From Aureibaculum marinum (GTDB lineage Bacteria; Bacteroidota; Bacteroidia; Flavobacteriales; Flavobacteriaceae), in assembly GCF_003813905.1 (NCBI RefSeq), contig NZ_RPFJ01000006.1, positions 62,001 to 126,000 of the forward strand: a stretch of DNA of 64,000 nucleotides, read 5' to 3'. Shown piece after piece: positions 1-7,333 of the stretch (position 1 is the first letter of the stretch; each line of letters opens with the position of its first letter). The position numbers and the translations under genes are program-made. The notes below the pieces were generated by a model. The model saw nothing but the letters and a program-made list of their open reading frames with translations, was not told where the DNA came from and ran no database searches.

Positions 1-1182
1 ATTCGTTTTGTTTCTTCTCACGAGGTAGGGCATACCTTAGGATTGCCACATAATATGGGAAGTAGTGTTGCTTATCCAGTAGATTCGTTAAGATCAAAAA
101 CGTTTACTCAAAAATATGGAACTGCTCCTTCAATTATGGATTATGCACGTTTTAATTATATAGCTCAACCTGAAGATAAAGGGGTTGCGTTAATGCCTAA
201 TATTGGAGTTTATGATAAATATGCAATATCTTGGGGGTATAGACCTATATTGGATGCTAAAACATCAGAAGACGAAAAGAAAACCTTAGATGCTTGGATT
301 TTAAAACATGCTGGAGATCCTATGTATAGATTTGGGAAACAACAAAGTGGAGGAATAATTGATCCTAGTTCTCAAACAGAAGATTTAGGTGACGATGCTG
401 TTAAAGCTAGTGATTATGGAATAAAAAATCTGAAGAGAATTGTACCTAATTTAATAGAATGGACTTCAGAAGAAGGTAAAAATTATGAAGATTTAGAAAC
501 CATGTATGGTCATGTAATTTCTCAATTTAATCGCTACATGGGGCACGTATCTTCTAATATTGGAGGTGTGTATGAGTATTATAAAACTTCTGATCAAGAA
601 GGAGCTGTATATACGCATGTGCCTAAATCTAAACAGAGAGAGGCTTTACAATTTTTACATAAAAATTTATTTGAAACGCCTACTTGGATGATAGATGATA
701 ATATTTTTAACAAATTTGAAAGTGCTGGTGCTGTTGAAAGAATTAGAGGAATTCAAGCGAGAACCTTAAATAATATACTTGACTTTGGTAGAATGGCTAG
801 GATGATTGAAAATGAAACTTTAAATGGAAATAAAGCTTATAGTTTGTTAGAAATGATGAGAGATTTGAGAAGAGGAATTTGGAGTGAAATATATAATGGA
901 CGTTCAATTGATACTTATAGAAGAAATCTTCAGCGTGCTTATATAGATAGAATGGAGTATCTAATGACACAAGAACAAACACCTATTCCTGCCAGATTCA
1001 GAAGATGGGCTAGTGTAACGGAAGTAAGTGTAAACGAGTCAGATATTAGGCCTATAGTTAGAGCTGAATTAAAAACATTGCAACGTTCTGTAAGGTCATC
1101 TGCAGCAAACTCTTCAGGTATGAAAAGAATCCATTTACAAGATATTGCTGAAAGAATTGAGCTTATTTTAAATCCAAAATAA
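1..1182 (+). CDS. Zinc-dependent metalloprotease (met-zincin, DUF4953 type), 3' part
   Basis: The reading frame is open from base 1, so the gene starts upstream of the window and only the C-terminal ~393 residues are present. The visible part opens with HEVGHTLGLPHN, an extended HExxHxxGxxH zinc site in which the histidines bind Zn and the glutamate is the catalytic base. In the large Bacteroidota DUF5117/DUF4953 proteases this motif is followed by a ~350-residue helical C-terminal domain, and the length here fits. These proteins are usually secreted or envelope-associated; the signal peptide would lie outside the window. An ATG at 43 lies inside the zinc motif and is not the real start. A strong terminator follows the stop codon, so the gene ends its transcription unit. 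The family call is firm; the substrate is unknown. Confidence 0.88.
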   Translation: MRFVSSHEVGHTLGLPHNMGSSVAYPVDSLRSKTFTQKYGTAPSIMDYARFNYIAQPEDKGVALMPNIGVYDKYAISWGYRPILDAKTSEDEKKTLDAWILKHAGDPMYRFGKQQSGGIIDPSSQTEDLGDDAVKASDYGIKNLKRIVPNLIEWTSEEGKNYEDLETMYGHVISQFNRYMGHVSSNIGGVYEYYKTSDQEGAVYTHVPKSKQREALQFLHKNLFETPTWMIDDNIFNKFESAGAVERIRGIQARTLNNILDFGRMARMIENETLNGNKAYSLLEMMRDLRRGIWSEIYNGRSIDTYRRNLQRAYIDRMEYLMTQEQTPIPARFRRWASVTEVSVNESDIRPIVRAELKTLQRSVRSSAANSSGMKRIHLQDIAERIELILNPK

Positions 1183-1204
1183 ATATTTTAATAAGATTAA
1201 TATT

Positions 1205-1240
1205 AAATAAAGTCCGAAATTATTTTCGGACTTTATTTTT
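1205..1240 (+). terminator. Rho-independent terminator of the metalloprotease gene
   Basis: AAAGTCCGAAA pairs with TTTCGGACTTT around a short AT loop. Flanking A and T bases extend the stem to about 15 bp, and it ends in ATTTTT. It starts about 20 bp after the protease stop codon. Confidence 0.85.
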
Positions 1241-1355
1241 GAAACAGAGATTTTTTAAGGGCAAGTATTTAGTTTTTATTATAAAATATATAGAGGTGCT
1301 TTGGTAAATTATCTAGAACAATCAAAGTTTAAATTAAAAAAAGAAATTGTTTTAG

Positions 1356-1384
1356 TTGCTGTAATATAATTATTTGTATCTTTG
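1356..1384 (+). promoter_or_regulatory. Bacteroidota-type promoter of rpsU
   Basis: TATCTTTG at 1377-1384 matches the TAnnTTTG -7 box, and a TTG at 1356-1358 lies 18 bp upstream as the -33 element. Transcription would start near 1390, giving a leader of about 70 nt before rpsU. Confidence 0.6.
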
Positions 1385-1447
1385 CCGTCCAATAAAAAAA
1401 AGAAATAAGCTTAGAGCTGTTTATAATATAAAAAAAATACGTATGAA

Positions 1448-1455
1448 GGGAGGTG
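1448..1455 (+). promoter_or_regulatory. Strong Shine-Dalgarno of rpsU
   Basis: GGGAGGTG lies 7-8 bases before the ATG at 1463. Seven contiguous bases (GGAGGTG) complement the 16S 3' end. Almost no other gene in the window has such a site. An ATG at 1443 opens an 8-codon ORF that runs through this site and ends at 1469, overlapping the rpsU start in another frame. Confidence 0.75.
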
Positions 1456-1462
1456 CAACAAT

Positions 1463-1660
1463 ATGCTAATAATTCCAGTTAAAGATGGTGAGAATATTGA
1501 TAGGGCGTTAAAACGTTTTAAAAGAAAGTTTGACAGAACTAAAACAATGAAGCAGTTGCGTGATCGTAAACATTTCACAAAGCCTTCTATTGAAAAAAGA
1601 GCTCAACTTCAAAAAGCTCAATATGTTCAGAATTTAAGAACAGAAGAAGAGCAAGGGTAA
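1463..1660 (+). CDS. rpsU: 30S ribosomal protein bS21
   Basis: A 65-residue basic protein with the bS21 pattern: an N-terminal IIPVKDGENIDRALKRFKRK stretch followed by KTMKQLRDRKHFTKPS and a helical basic tail. bS21 sits on the small-subunit platform next to the 16S 3' end. In flavobacteria it helps to hide the anti-Shine-Dalgarno sequence. The ATG at 1463 is chosen because it follows a near-perfect Shine-Dalgarno, which is rare in this genome. The gene has its own promoter and is closed by a nested hairpin terminator that overlaps the promoter of the following recombinase gene. Identification is secure. Confidence 0.97.
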   Translation: MLIIPVKDGENIDRALKRFKRKFDRTKTMKQLRDRKHFTKPSIEKRAQLQKAQYVQNLRTEEEQG

Positions 1661-1708
1661 TAAATGAAGCCTGATTATACAGGTGTATATTTATCTTAAA
1701 AATAAGTT

Positions 1709-1760
1709 AAACCGTTAGTAAAACCACTACATATTTTGTAGCTTTGTTTGCTAACGGTTT
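1709..1760 (+). terminator. Nested hairpin terminator after rpsU
   Basis: AAACCGTTAG (1709-1718) pairs perfectly with CTAACGGTTT (1751-1760), followed by further Ts. The large loop holds an inner CTACA/TGTAG hairpin. The 3' half overlaps the xerC promoter. Confidence 0.65.
1739..1746 (+). promoter_or_regulatory. -7 box of the xerC-hpf operon
   Basis: TAGCTTTG matches TAnnTTTG exactly, 20 bp before the ATG at 1766. No convincing -33 TTG is present. It sits inside the loop and 3' arm region of the rpsU terminator. Confidence 0.5.
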
Positions 1761-1765
1761 TTTAT

Positions 1766-2656
1766 ATGTCAATAATTCATTTTATCGATTATCTTACTTC
1801 TGAGAAGAAATACTCAACTCATACCGTTAGAGCCTATCATGACGATTTAAAATCGTTTGAATCTTTTTGTTTTTCTACCTATAATTCGAGCCAACTTTCC
1901 GATATAAATTACAGTCAAATAAGATCTTGGATTGTAGACATGGTAGATAAAAAAATATCTAATAGAACTGTTAATAGAAAAATTACCAGTTTAAAAACCT
2001 ATTATAAATTTTTAGTTAAAACGAAACAAATTAAAGAATCACCTTTAGTAAGACACCAAGCTTTAAAAGTATCTAAAAAAGTTCAAATTCCCTTTTCTCA
2101 AGCCGAAATTGAAGAAGTGTTAAATAATTTAAATACAATGGATTTTAATTATGAATCACTTAGAAATAAATTAATAGTTGAACTTTTATATTCAACAGGT
2201 ATGAGGCGATCAGAACTTATCGAACTAAAACTAAGTTCAATAAATATACATAATGGTACTGTAAAAGTTATTGGTAAAAGAAATAAAGAACGGTACATTC
2301 CGTTGTTAAATTCAGTTCGTCAAACACTAACCGATTATCTTAAAGAAAGAAAACATCTTGATAGTAATAATGATTATCTTTTTTTAACAAATAAAGGCAA
2401 TAAATTATACCCTAATTTTGTTTATAGAATAATAAATGAGTATTTTAGTACAGTATCTTCAAAAGTAAAAAAAAGCCCTCATGTTATTAGACATTCATTT
2501 GCAACACATTTGTTAAACCAAGGAGCAGATTTAAATTCTGTTAAAGAATTATTAGGTCATTCAAGTTTGGCTTCGACCCAAATTTATACTCATAGTAGTT
2601 TGAATGAATTAAAAAAAATTTATAACCAAGCTCACCCTAGGAGCTCTAAAATCTAA
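1766..2656 (+). CDS. xerC: Tyrosine recombinase, XerC/XerD type
   Basis: A 296-residue tyrosine recombinase of normal Xer length. Residues ~1-85 form the SAM-like DNA-binding domain. The catalytic domain shows R near 146 (TGMRRSEL), HxxR near 239-242 (HVIRHSF), LGH near 263 and the nucleophilic Tyr near 274 (IYTHSS). Xer proteins resolve chromosome dimers at dif by cleaving and rejoining DNA through the 3'-phosphotyrosyl bond. A TTG at 1748 would extend the frame by six codons, but it lies in the promoter, so ATG 1766 is preferred. The gene is followed after 6 bp by hpf, a flavobacterial arrangement. No integrative-element features surround it, so a housekeeping Xer is likelier than a phage integrase. 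XerC versus XerD is not certain from sequence alone. Confidence 0.9.
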   Translation: MSIIHFIDYLTSEKKYSTHTVRAYHDDLKSFESFCFSTYNSSQLSDINYSQIRSWIVDMVDKKISNRTVNRKITSLKTYYKFLVKTKQIKESPLVRHQALKVSKKVQIPFSQAEIEEVLNNLNTMDFNYESLRNKLIVELLYSTGMRRSELIELKLSSINIHNGTVKVIGKRNKERYIPLLNSVRQTLTDYLKERKHLDSNNDYLFLTNKGNKLYPNFVYRIINEYFSTVSSKVKKSPHVIRHSFATHLLNQGADLNSVKELLGHSSLASTQIYTHSSLNELKKIYNQAHPRSSKI

Positions 2657-2662
2657 ATAAAA

Positions 2663-2968
2663 ATGAAAATTAATATTCAATCAGTAAATTTTAACATAGA
2701 CAAAAAATTAGAAAATTTTATTCATGCTAAAATAGACAACCTTGAAAAGTATTATGATCGGATAATAGGAGCTGAGGTATATTTAAAAGTTCAGAATACA
2801 AGTGAAAAAGAAAACAAAATAGCTGAAACTAAGATGCTTATTCCAGGAGATGAGTTGGTTGTGAAAAAACAATGTAAGACTTTTGAAGAAGCTATTGATT
2901 TAATTGCAGAAGCTTTAAGAAGGCAATTACGTAAAAAGAAAGAGAAGCAAAGATCACATCAAGTGTAA
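2663..2968 (+). CDS. hpf: Ribosome hibernation-promoting factor (HPF/RaiA family)
   Basis: A 101-residue protein with the YfiA/HPF fold signature: INIQSVNFNIDKKLENFI, a YYDRIIGAEVYLKV strand and a basic C-terminal helix (ALRRQLRKKKEKQR). It is the short form, lacking the C-terminal dimerisation domain of long HPF. These proteins bind the 30S A/P-site channel and silence ribosomes in slow growth. It lies 6 bp after xerC and is very likely cotranscribed with it. The tRNA promoter lies just downstream. Confidence 0.92.
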   Translation: MKINIQSVNFNIDKKLENFIHAKIDNLEKYYDRIIGAEVYLKVQNTSEKENKIAETKMLIPGDELVVKKQCKTFEEAIDLIAEALRRQLRKKKEKQRSHQV

Positions 2969-2995
2969 TTTTTTTTAAAAAAAAGTAGGAAAAGT

Positions 2996-3025
2996 TTTGT
3001 AATAAAAAAAAACTTTATACATTTG
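2996..3025 (+). promoter_or_regulatory. Promoter of the tRNA/tuf operon
   Basis: TTTG at 2996-2999 and TACATTTG at 3018-3025 with an 18-bp spacer match the Bacteroidota -33/-7 consensus. Transcription would begin near 3031, about 35 bp before tRNA-Thr. A small ACCGTT/AACGGT hairpin sits in the leader. Confidence 0.65.
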
Positions 3026-3065
3026 CACACCGTTAGAAAAAACGGTTTGTTTTTGAGATGAAAAA

Positions 3066-3139
3066 GCCGATGTAGCTCAGCTGGCTAGAGCAGCTGATTT
3101 GTAATCAGCAGGTCGTGGGTTCGAGTCCCTCCATCGGCT
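3066..3139 (+). tRNA. tRNA-Thr (anticodon TGT)
   Basis: The acceptor stem GCCGATG pairs with CATCGGC, and D-arm GCTC/GAGC is present. The anticodon stem GCTGA/TCAGC closes loop TTTGTAA, anticodon TGT. The T-arm is GTGGG-TTCGAGT-CCCTC. CCA is not encoded. Confidence 0.97.
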
Positions 3140-3179
3140 CAAAAAAACTAAATTAGTTCTTTGAATAATCTTTTTTTTT

Positions 3180-3262
3180 GGGGAGATACCAAAGCGGCCA
3201 ACTGGGGCGGACTGTAACTCCGCTGACTTTCGTCTTCGTAGGTTCGAATCCTGCTCTCCCCA
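3180..3262 (+). tRNA. tRNA-Tyr (anticodon GTA)
   Basis: Acceptor GGGGAGA/TCTCCCC, anticodon stem GCGGA/TCCGC around CTGTAAC (anticodon GTA), and a long class-II variable arm as expected for bacterial tRNA-Tyr. It is 83 nt long and CCA is not encoded. Confidence 0.96.
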
Positions 3263-3450
3263 CTGACAATTTTCTTGAGGTGAAAATTGAAGGTTATAAA
3301 GTTGAAAAGTCAAAAAGTCCATTTTGTTGGAAGTTTTGCAATAGTTCATTAAAATATTGAAATACCTTTTTGGTAAATTCTGAATAAATGTAAAGTCATT
3401 TTCTTTTAAGATAGAGATGTTTAATTTTTTTTGGATTTGTCAAATAAAAT

Positions 3451-3523
3451 GCGAGAGTAGCTCAGTTGGTAGAGCGTCAGCCTTCCAAGCTGAATGTCGC
3501 CGGTTCGAACCCGGTCTCTCGCT
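3451..3523 (+). tRNA. tRNA-Gly (anticodon TCC)
   Basis: Acceptor GCGAGAG/CTCTCGC, anticodon stem TCAGC/GCTGA around CTTCCAA (anticodon TCC), and a perfect T-arm GCCGG-TTCGAAC-CCGGT. The 188 bp between tRNA-Tyr and this gene hold nothing else recognisable. Confidence 0.97.
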
Positions 3524-3604
3524 CTAAGAGTGAATGTTATCACGAAGAAGACATGGTCTTTCGTTTTAAATAGAAGTTTTCTGGTTTTTTTGAGATTTCA
3601 TAAA

Positions 3605-3679
3605 ATGAAGGGAGCTCTTTTGTTAATGATGGCGTTAGACTTCCTAACTAAGTTATTTGTTTGATGCAGATTTCTCGCT
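3605..3679 (+). pseudogene. Decayed second copy of tRNA-Gly(TCC)
   Basis: This stretch aligns end to end with the intact tRNA-Gly 80 bp upstream. It keeps AGCTC of the D-arm, GCGTtAGaCTTCC of the anticodon arm (11 of 13 bases), GTTtGA of the T-loop and the exact TCTCGCTCTAA 3' end with flank. The acceptor 5' half and T-stem no longer pair and small indels are present, so it cannot fold as a tRNA. The simplest reading is a tandem duplicate that has decayed. Confidence 0.65.
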
Positions 3680-3688
3680 CTAAAGTTA

Positions 3689-3726
3689 AAGTTATAAGTT
3701 TAATAAATATATTAAGCTTGTAACTT
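3689..3726 (+). other. Long stem-loop in the tRNA cluster spacer
   Basis: AAGTTATAAGTTTAAT (3689-3704) pairs with ATTAAGCTTGTAACTT (3711-3726) over 16 bp, two of them G-U, with a 6-nt loop. It lies between the tRNA-Gly pseudogene and tRNA-Thr. It has no U-tract and may be a processing signal. Confidence 0.5.
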
Positions 3727-3746
3727 AGAACCTTGAACTAGAATAA

Positions 3747-3818
3747 GCCGGTGTAGCTCAGGGGTAGAGCGTTTCCTTGGTAAGGAAGAGGTCACGGGTT
3801 CAATTCCCGTCATTGGCT
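3747..3818 (+). tRNA. tRNA-Thr (anticodon GGT)
   Basis: Acceptor GCCGGTG/CATTGGC with two G-U pairs, anticodon loop TTGGTAA (anticodon GGT), and T-arm ACGGG-TTCAATT-CCCGT. It lies 58 bp before tuf in the conserved flavobacterial order. Confidence 0.96.
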
Positions 3819-3876
3819 CAAAATAAACAGAAGAATTACTAAATATATATAACTAAGATTTAAAAATTAAATAATC

Positions 3877-5061
3877 ATGGCAAAAGAGAATTTTGATCGT
3901 TCCAAACCACATTTAAATATTGGTACAATTGGGCACGTTGACCACGGTAAAACAACTTTAACAGCGGCAATTACTAAAGTATTATCAGAAAAAGGATTTT
4001 CAGAGGTAAGAAACTTTGACCAAATTGATAATGCTCCTGAAGAAAAGGAAAGAGGTATTACAATTAATACTTCACACGTAGAATATGCTACTGATAATCG
4101 TCACTATGCACACGTTGACTGTCCTGGTCACGCGGATTATGTTAAGAACATGGTTACTGGTGCTGCTCAAATGGACGGTGCTATCTTAGTTGTAGCTGCA
4201 ACTGATGGTCCAATGCCTCAAACTAGAGAGCACATCTTATTAGGACGTCAAGTAGGTATTCCAAGAATTGTAGTATTCTTGAATAAAGTAGATATGGTTG
4301 ATGATGAAGAGTTACTAGAGTTAGTTGATATGGAAGTTAGAGATTTGTTAAACTTCTATGAATATGACGGTGATAATGGTCCTGTAATTTCTGGTTCTGC
4401 ATTAGGAGCTCTAAATGGTGAGGAAAAATGGGTGAATACAGTAATAGAATTAATGGAAGCAGTTGATAACTGGATTGAATTACCTGCTCGTGATGTTGAT
4501 AAAGATTTCTTGATGCCAATTGAAGATGTTTTCTCAATTACTGGCCGTGGTACTGTAGCTACTGGTCGTATCGAAACTGGTGTCGCTAACACAGGTGATC
4601 CAGTTGATATTATCGGTATGGGAGCTGAAAAATTAACTTCTACTATTACTGGAGTTGAAATGTTCCGTAAAATATTAGATAGAGGTGAGGCTGGTGATAA
4701 CGTTGGTATCTTATTAAGAGGTATCGAAAAAGATCAAATTAAAAGAGGTATGGTAATCTGTAAACCAGGTTCTGTAACTCCTCACGATAAATTTAAAGCT
4801 GAGGTTTATATCCTTAAAAAAGAAGAAGGTGGACGTCATACTCCATTCCATAATAACTACCGTCCACAGTTCTATGTAAGAACAACTGACGTAACAGGTA
4901 CAATTAATTTACCTGATGGAGTTGAGATGGTTATGCCAGGTGATAACTTAACAATTACTGTTGATTTACATCAACCAATTGCAATGAATGTTGGTTTACG
5001 TTTTGCTATCCGTGAAGGTGGTAGAACAGTTGGTGCTGGTCAGGTGACTGAAATATTATAA
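3877..5061 (+). CDS. tuf: Translation elongation factor Tu
   Basis: A 394-residue EF-Tu of standard length. It shows the G-domain motifs GHVDHGKT (P-loop), RGITI (switch I Thr), DCPGH (DxxG), NKVD and SGSAL, then the two beta-barrel domains ending in QVTEIL. It carries aminoacyl-tRNA to the ribosomal A site using GTP. It lies between tRNA-Thr(GGT) and tRNA-Trp, and is probably transcribed with the upstream tRNA genes and released by processing. A strong hairpin follows 40 bp after the stop codon. Identification is certain. Confidence 0.99.
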   Translation: MAKENFDRSKPHLNIGTIGHVDHGKTTLTAAITKVLSEKGFSEVRNFDQIDNAPEEKERGITINTSHVEYATDNRHYAHVDCPGHADYVKNMVTGAAQMDGAILVVAATDGPMPQTREHILLGRQVGIPRIVVFLNKVDMVDDEELLELVDMEVRDLLNFYEYDGDNGPVISGSALGALNGEEKWVNTVIELMEAVDNWIELPARDVDKDFLMPIEDVFSITGRGTVATGRIETGVANTGDPVDIIGMGAEKLTSTITGVEMFRKILDRGEAGDNVGILLRGIEKDQIKRGMVICKPGSVTPHDKFKAEVYILKKEEGGRHTPFHNNYRPQFYVRTTDVTGTINLPDGVEMVMPGDNLTITVDLHQPIAMNVGLRFAIREGGRTVGAGQVTEIL

Positions 5062-5101
5062 GACACCTAAATAGTTTTTAGTTAATTATATATATAGGAA
5101 T

Positions 5102-5127
5102 AGGTGCTCCTTCTGAAAGGAGCACCT
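5102..5127 (+). terminator. Strong hairpin between tuf and tRNA-Trp
   Basis: AGGTGCTCCTT and AAGGAGCACCT form a perfect 11-bp stem with a CTGA loop. Only TTATATT follows, so it may be a partial terminator, an mRNA 3' stabiliser or a processing site rather than a full stop. Confidence 0.6.
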
Positions 5128-5137
5128 TATATTCTAT

Positions 5138-5210
5138 ACGGGTGTAGCTCAGTTGGTAGAGCACCGGTCTCCAAAACCGGGTGTCGGGAGTTCGAGTCTC
5201 TCCACCCGTG
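5138..5210 (+). tRNA. tRNA-Trp (anticodon CCA)
   Basis: Acceptor ACGGGTG/CACCCGT, anticodon stem CCGGT/ACCGG around CTCCAAA (anticodon CCA), T-arm CGGGAG-TTCGAGT-CTCTC, discriminator G. It lies 10 bp after the tuf hairpin. Confidence 0.97.
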
Positions 5211-5347
5211 CATAATTAAAAACATTAAGTTAATGTTTACTATTAACAGTGTAGAGGGTATTTGAAGCTTACAACGGCGAATAAGTGATTTAAAATTAAA
5301 GCTTACCTCAAGTAATTTTTAATTAAGTACTACTAAAATATATATAC

Positions 5348-5542
5348 ATGGGTATTGTTACATACATTAAAGAATCTTTTGACGAGTTAAATAATAAGGT
5401 TACTTGGATATCTTTTACAGAAGCTCAAAAATCTACTGTAGTAGTCGCACTTTTTACTGTTTTGTTTGCTATTGCGGTATTCTTGGTTGATAAAGTGTTT
5501 CAATTAGGTTTAGAACAATATTTTAATCTTTTTAATAAATAG
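5348..5542 (+). CDS. secE: Preprotein translocase subunit SecE
   Basis: A 64-residue protein with an amphipathic N-terminal helix containing IKESFDELNNKVTW and one membrane span (residues ~28-48, VVVALFTVLFAIAVFLVDKV). This is the short single-span SecE of most bacteria. It clamps SecY in the inner-membrane translocon. It lies 1 bp before nusG and is cotranscribed with it in the conserved secE-nusG-rplKAJL order. The 137 bp between tRNA-Trp and secE show no clear promoter. Confidence 0.95.
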   Translation: MGIVTYIKESFDELNNKVTWISFTEAQKSTVVVALFTVLFAIAVFLVDKVFQLGLEQYFNLFNK

Positions 5543-5543
5543 T

Positions 5544-6095
5544 ATGACTGATTCTGTAAAGAAATGGTATGTAGTTAGAGCAATAGGAGGTCAAGAAAAT
5601 AAGGTAAAGACTTATATTGAGAATGAAGTTGCTCGTTTAGGTCTTTCTGATTATGTTGATCAAGTATTGGTACCTACAGAAAAGGTTATTCAAATACGTG
5701 CTGGAAAAAAAATAAATAAAGAAAAAGTTTATTTTCCAGGGTATATAATGATTCAGGCAAATTTGACTGGAGAACTTCCTCATGTAATTAAATCTGTTAC
5801 AGGTGTTATTGGATTTTTAGGAGAAGTTAAAGGTGGTGATCCGGTTCCATTAAGAAAGTCAGAGGTGAATAGAATGTTAGGTAAAGTTGATGAGTTGGCT
5901 GTTCAAAATGAAAATGTTGCTATTCCTTACGTAAAAGGAGAAACAGTAAAAGTTATTGATGGTCCTTTTAATGGATTTGATGGTACTATTGAGAATATAA
6001 ATGAAGAAAAACGTAAACTTGAGGTTATGGTGAAAATCTTTGGAAGAAAAACTCCATTAGAATTAAGCTATATGCAAGTTGAAAAAATATCATAA
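5544..6095 (+). CDS. nusG: Transcription termination/antitermination factor NusG
   Basis: A 183-residue NusG. The NGN domain begins KWYVVRAIGGQENKV, and the C-terminal KOW domain has VKVIDGPFNGFDGTIENIN. It binds the RNA polymerase clamp and links polymerase to Rho or the ribosome through its KOW domain. It starts 1 bp after secE, so translation is probably coupled. Length and domain order are normal. Confidence 0.97.
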   Translation: MTDSVKKWYVVRAIGGQENKVKTYIENEVARLGLSDYVDQVLVPTEKVIQIRAGKKINKEKVYFPGYIMIQANLTGELPHVIKSVTGVIGFLGEVKGGDPVPLRKSEVNRMLGKVDELAVQNENVAIPYVKGETVKVIDGPFNGFDGTIENINEEKRKLEVMVKIFGRKTPLELSYMQVEKIS

Positions 6096-6110
6096 ATGTT
6101 ACATATTTAG

Positions 6111-6142
6111 GATAATATTTAAGCTTTCCTATGAATATTATC
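6111..6142 (+). promoter_or_regulatory. Hairpin in the rplK leader
   Basis: GATAATATT (6111-6119) pairs with AATATTATC (6134-6142) around a 14-nt loop, 18 bp before rplK. In E. coli ribosomal protein L1 controls this operon through its leader. Whether this AT-rich hairpin has such a role is only a guess. Confidence 0.25.
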
Positions 6143-6160
6143 TAAACTAAAGTTTAAAAA

Positions 6161-6598
6161 ATGGCAAAAGAAGTTAGTAAGGTTGTAAAATTACAAGTTC
6201 GTGGGGGTGCAGCAAACCCTTCACCACCTGTTGGACCTGCTTTAGGTGCTGCTGGGGTTAATATTATGGAGTTTTGTAAGCAGTTTAATGCTAGAACTCA
6301 AGATAGACCAGGCAAAGTGTTACCAGTAGTTATTACTGTGTATAAAGACAAGTCTTTTGACTTTGTTGTTAAAACACCACCTGCTGCAGTACAATTACTT
6401 GAAGCTGCAAAAACGAAAAAAGGTTCTGGAGAGCCAAATCGTAAAAAAGTTGCTACAGTAACTTGGGATCAAATTAGAACCATTGCTGAAGATAAGATGC
6501 AAGATTTAAATGCTTTTAAAGTAGAATCAGCAATGAAAATGGTTGCAGGTACAGCAAGGTCAATGGGAATCAGAGTGAAAGGAAGTTTTCCTGCTTAA
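6161..6598 (+). CDS. rplK: 50S ribosomal protein uL11
   Basis: A 145-residue uL11. The N-terminal domain carries [20 protein letters not shown], the conserved proline-rich factor-binding segment. The C-terminal RNA-binding domain ends [12 protein letters not shown]. It forms the base of the L12 stalk on 23S rRNA and contacts elongation factors. It heads the rplK-rplA-rplJ-rplL run 65 bp after nusG. Confidence 0.98.
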   Translation: MAKEVSKVVKLQVRGGAANPSPPVGPALGAAGVNIMEFCKQFNARTQDRPGKVLPVVITVYKDKSFDFVVKTPPAAVQLLEAAKTKKGSGEPNRKKVATVTWDQIRTIAEDKMQDLNAFKVESAMKMVAGTARSMGIRVKGSFPA

Positions 6599-6619
6599 AC
6601 TTTATAATTTTATAAAAAT

Positions 6620-7312
6620 ATGTCGAAAATAACTAAAAATAGAAAAGAAGCTAAAGCTAAGGTAGATGCTACAAAAGCATATTCACTAGAAGAAGCCTCT
6701 GTTTTAGTAAAAGAAATATCTAATGTAAAGTTTGATCCATCTATTGATGTTGCTATTCGTTTGGGAGTAGATCCTAGAAAGGCAAATCAAATGGTTCGTG
6801 GGGTAGTAACTTTACCACATGGAACAGGTAAAGATGTTAAAGTACTTGCATTAGTAACACCAGATAAAGAAGCTGAAGCTAAAGAAGCAGGAGCTGATTA
6901 TGTTGGATTAGATGAGTACCTTCAAAAAATTAAAGGAGGTTGGACTGATGTAGACGTAATTGTTACCATGCCTAGTGTTATGGGTAAATTAGGTCCCCTA
7001 GGTCGAATTCTTGGTCCTCGTGGTTTAATGCCAAATCCTAAAACTGGTACTGTAACAATGGATGTTGCAAAAGCTGTTGCGGATGTTAAAGGCGGAAAAA
7101 TTGATTTTAAAGTTGATAAAACTGGAATCGTTCATGCTGCCATTGGTAAAGCATCTTTTGATGCTGAAAAAATTGCTGGTAATGCAAAAGAATTGTTTAC
7201 CACAATTATGAAATTAAAGCCAACTACATCGAAAGGAGTATATGTAAAAAGTATCTTTATGTCTAGTACCATGAGTCCTAGTATTCAAATAGATACAAAA
7301 TCAGTTGTATAG
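6620..7312 (+). CDS. rplA: 50S ribosomal protein uL1
   Basis: A 230-residue uL1 with the signatures [21 protein letters not shown] and [18 protein letters not shown]. It binds the L1 stalk of 23S rRNA, which moves deacylated tRNA out of the E site, and in many bacteria it represses its own operon. It follows rplK by 21 bp and precedes rplJ by 21 bp, so no separate L10 leader exists here. Confidence 0.98.
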   Translation: MSKITKNRKEAKAKVDATKAYSLEEASVLVKEISNVKFDPSIDVAIRLGVDPRKANQMVRGVVTLPHGTGKDVKVLALVTPDKEAEAKEAGADYVGLDEYLQKIKGGWTDVDVIVTMPSVMGKLGPLGRILGPRGLMPNPKTGTVTMDVAKAVADVKGGKIDFKVDKTGIVHAAIGKASFDAEKIAGNAKELFTTIMKLKPTTSKGVYVKSIFMSSTMSPSIQIDTKSVV

Positions 7313-7333
7313 GAAGTTAAAAGTTTAGAAAAA

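Noticed and set aside
1748-1765. TTG start giving a 302-residue XerC
   Set aside because: The codon lies immediately after the -7 box, upstream of the predicted transcription start, so it is unlikely to be in the message.
1766-2656. Phage or integron integrase
   Set aside because: Length, motifs and linkage to rpsU and hpf fit a housekeeping Xer protein; there are no attachment-site repeats or phage genes.
3178-3360. ORF running through tRNA-Tyr
   Set aside because: It starts within a functional tRNA gene, and its translation shows no protein family.
3517-3683. Direct repeat of the tRNA-Gly 3' end read as attL/attR of an integrated element
   Set aside because: The repeat is explained by a degenerate full-length tRNA copy. 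Only about 150 bp lie between the copies, and no integrase of an element is associated.
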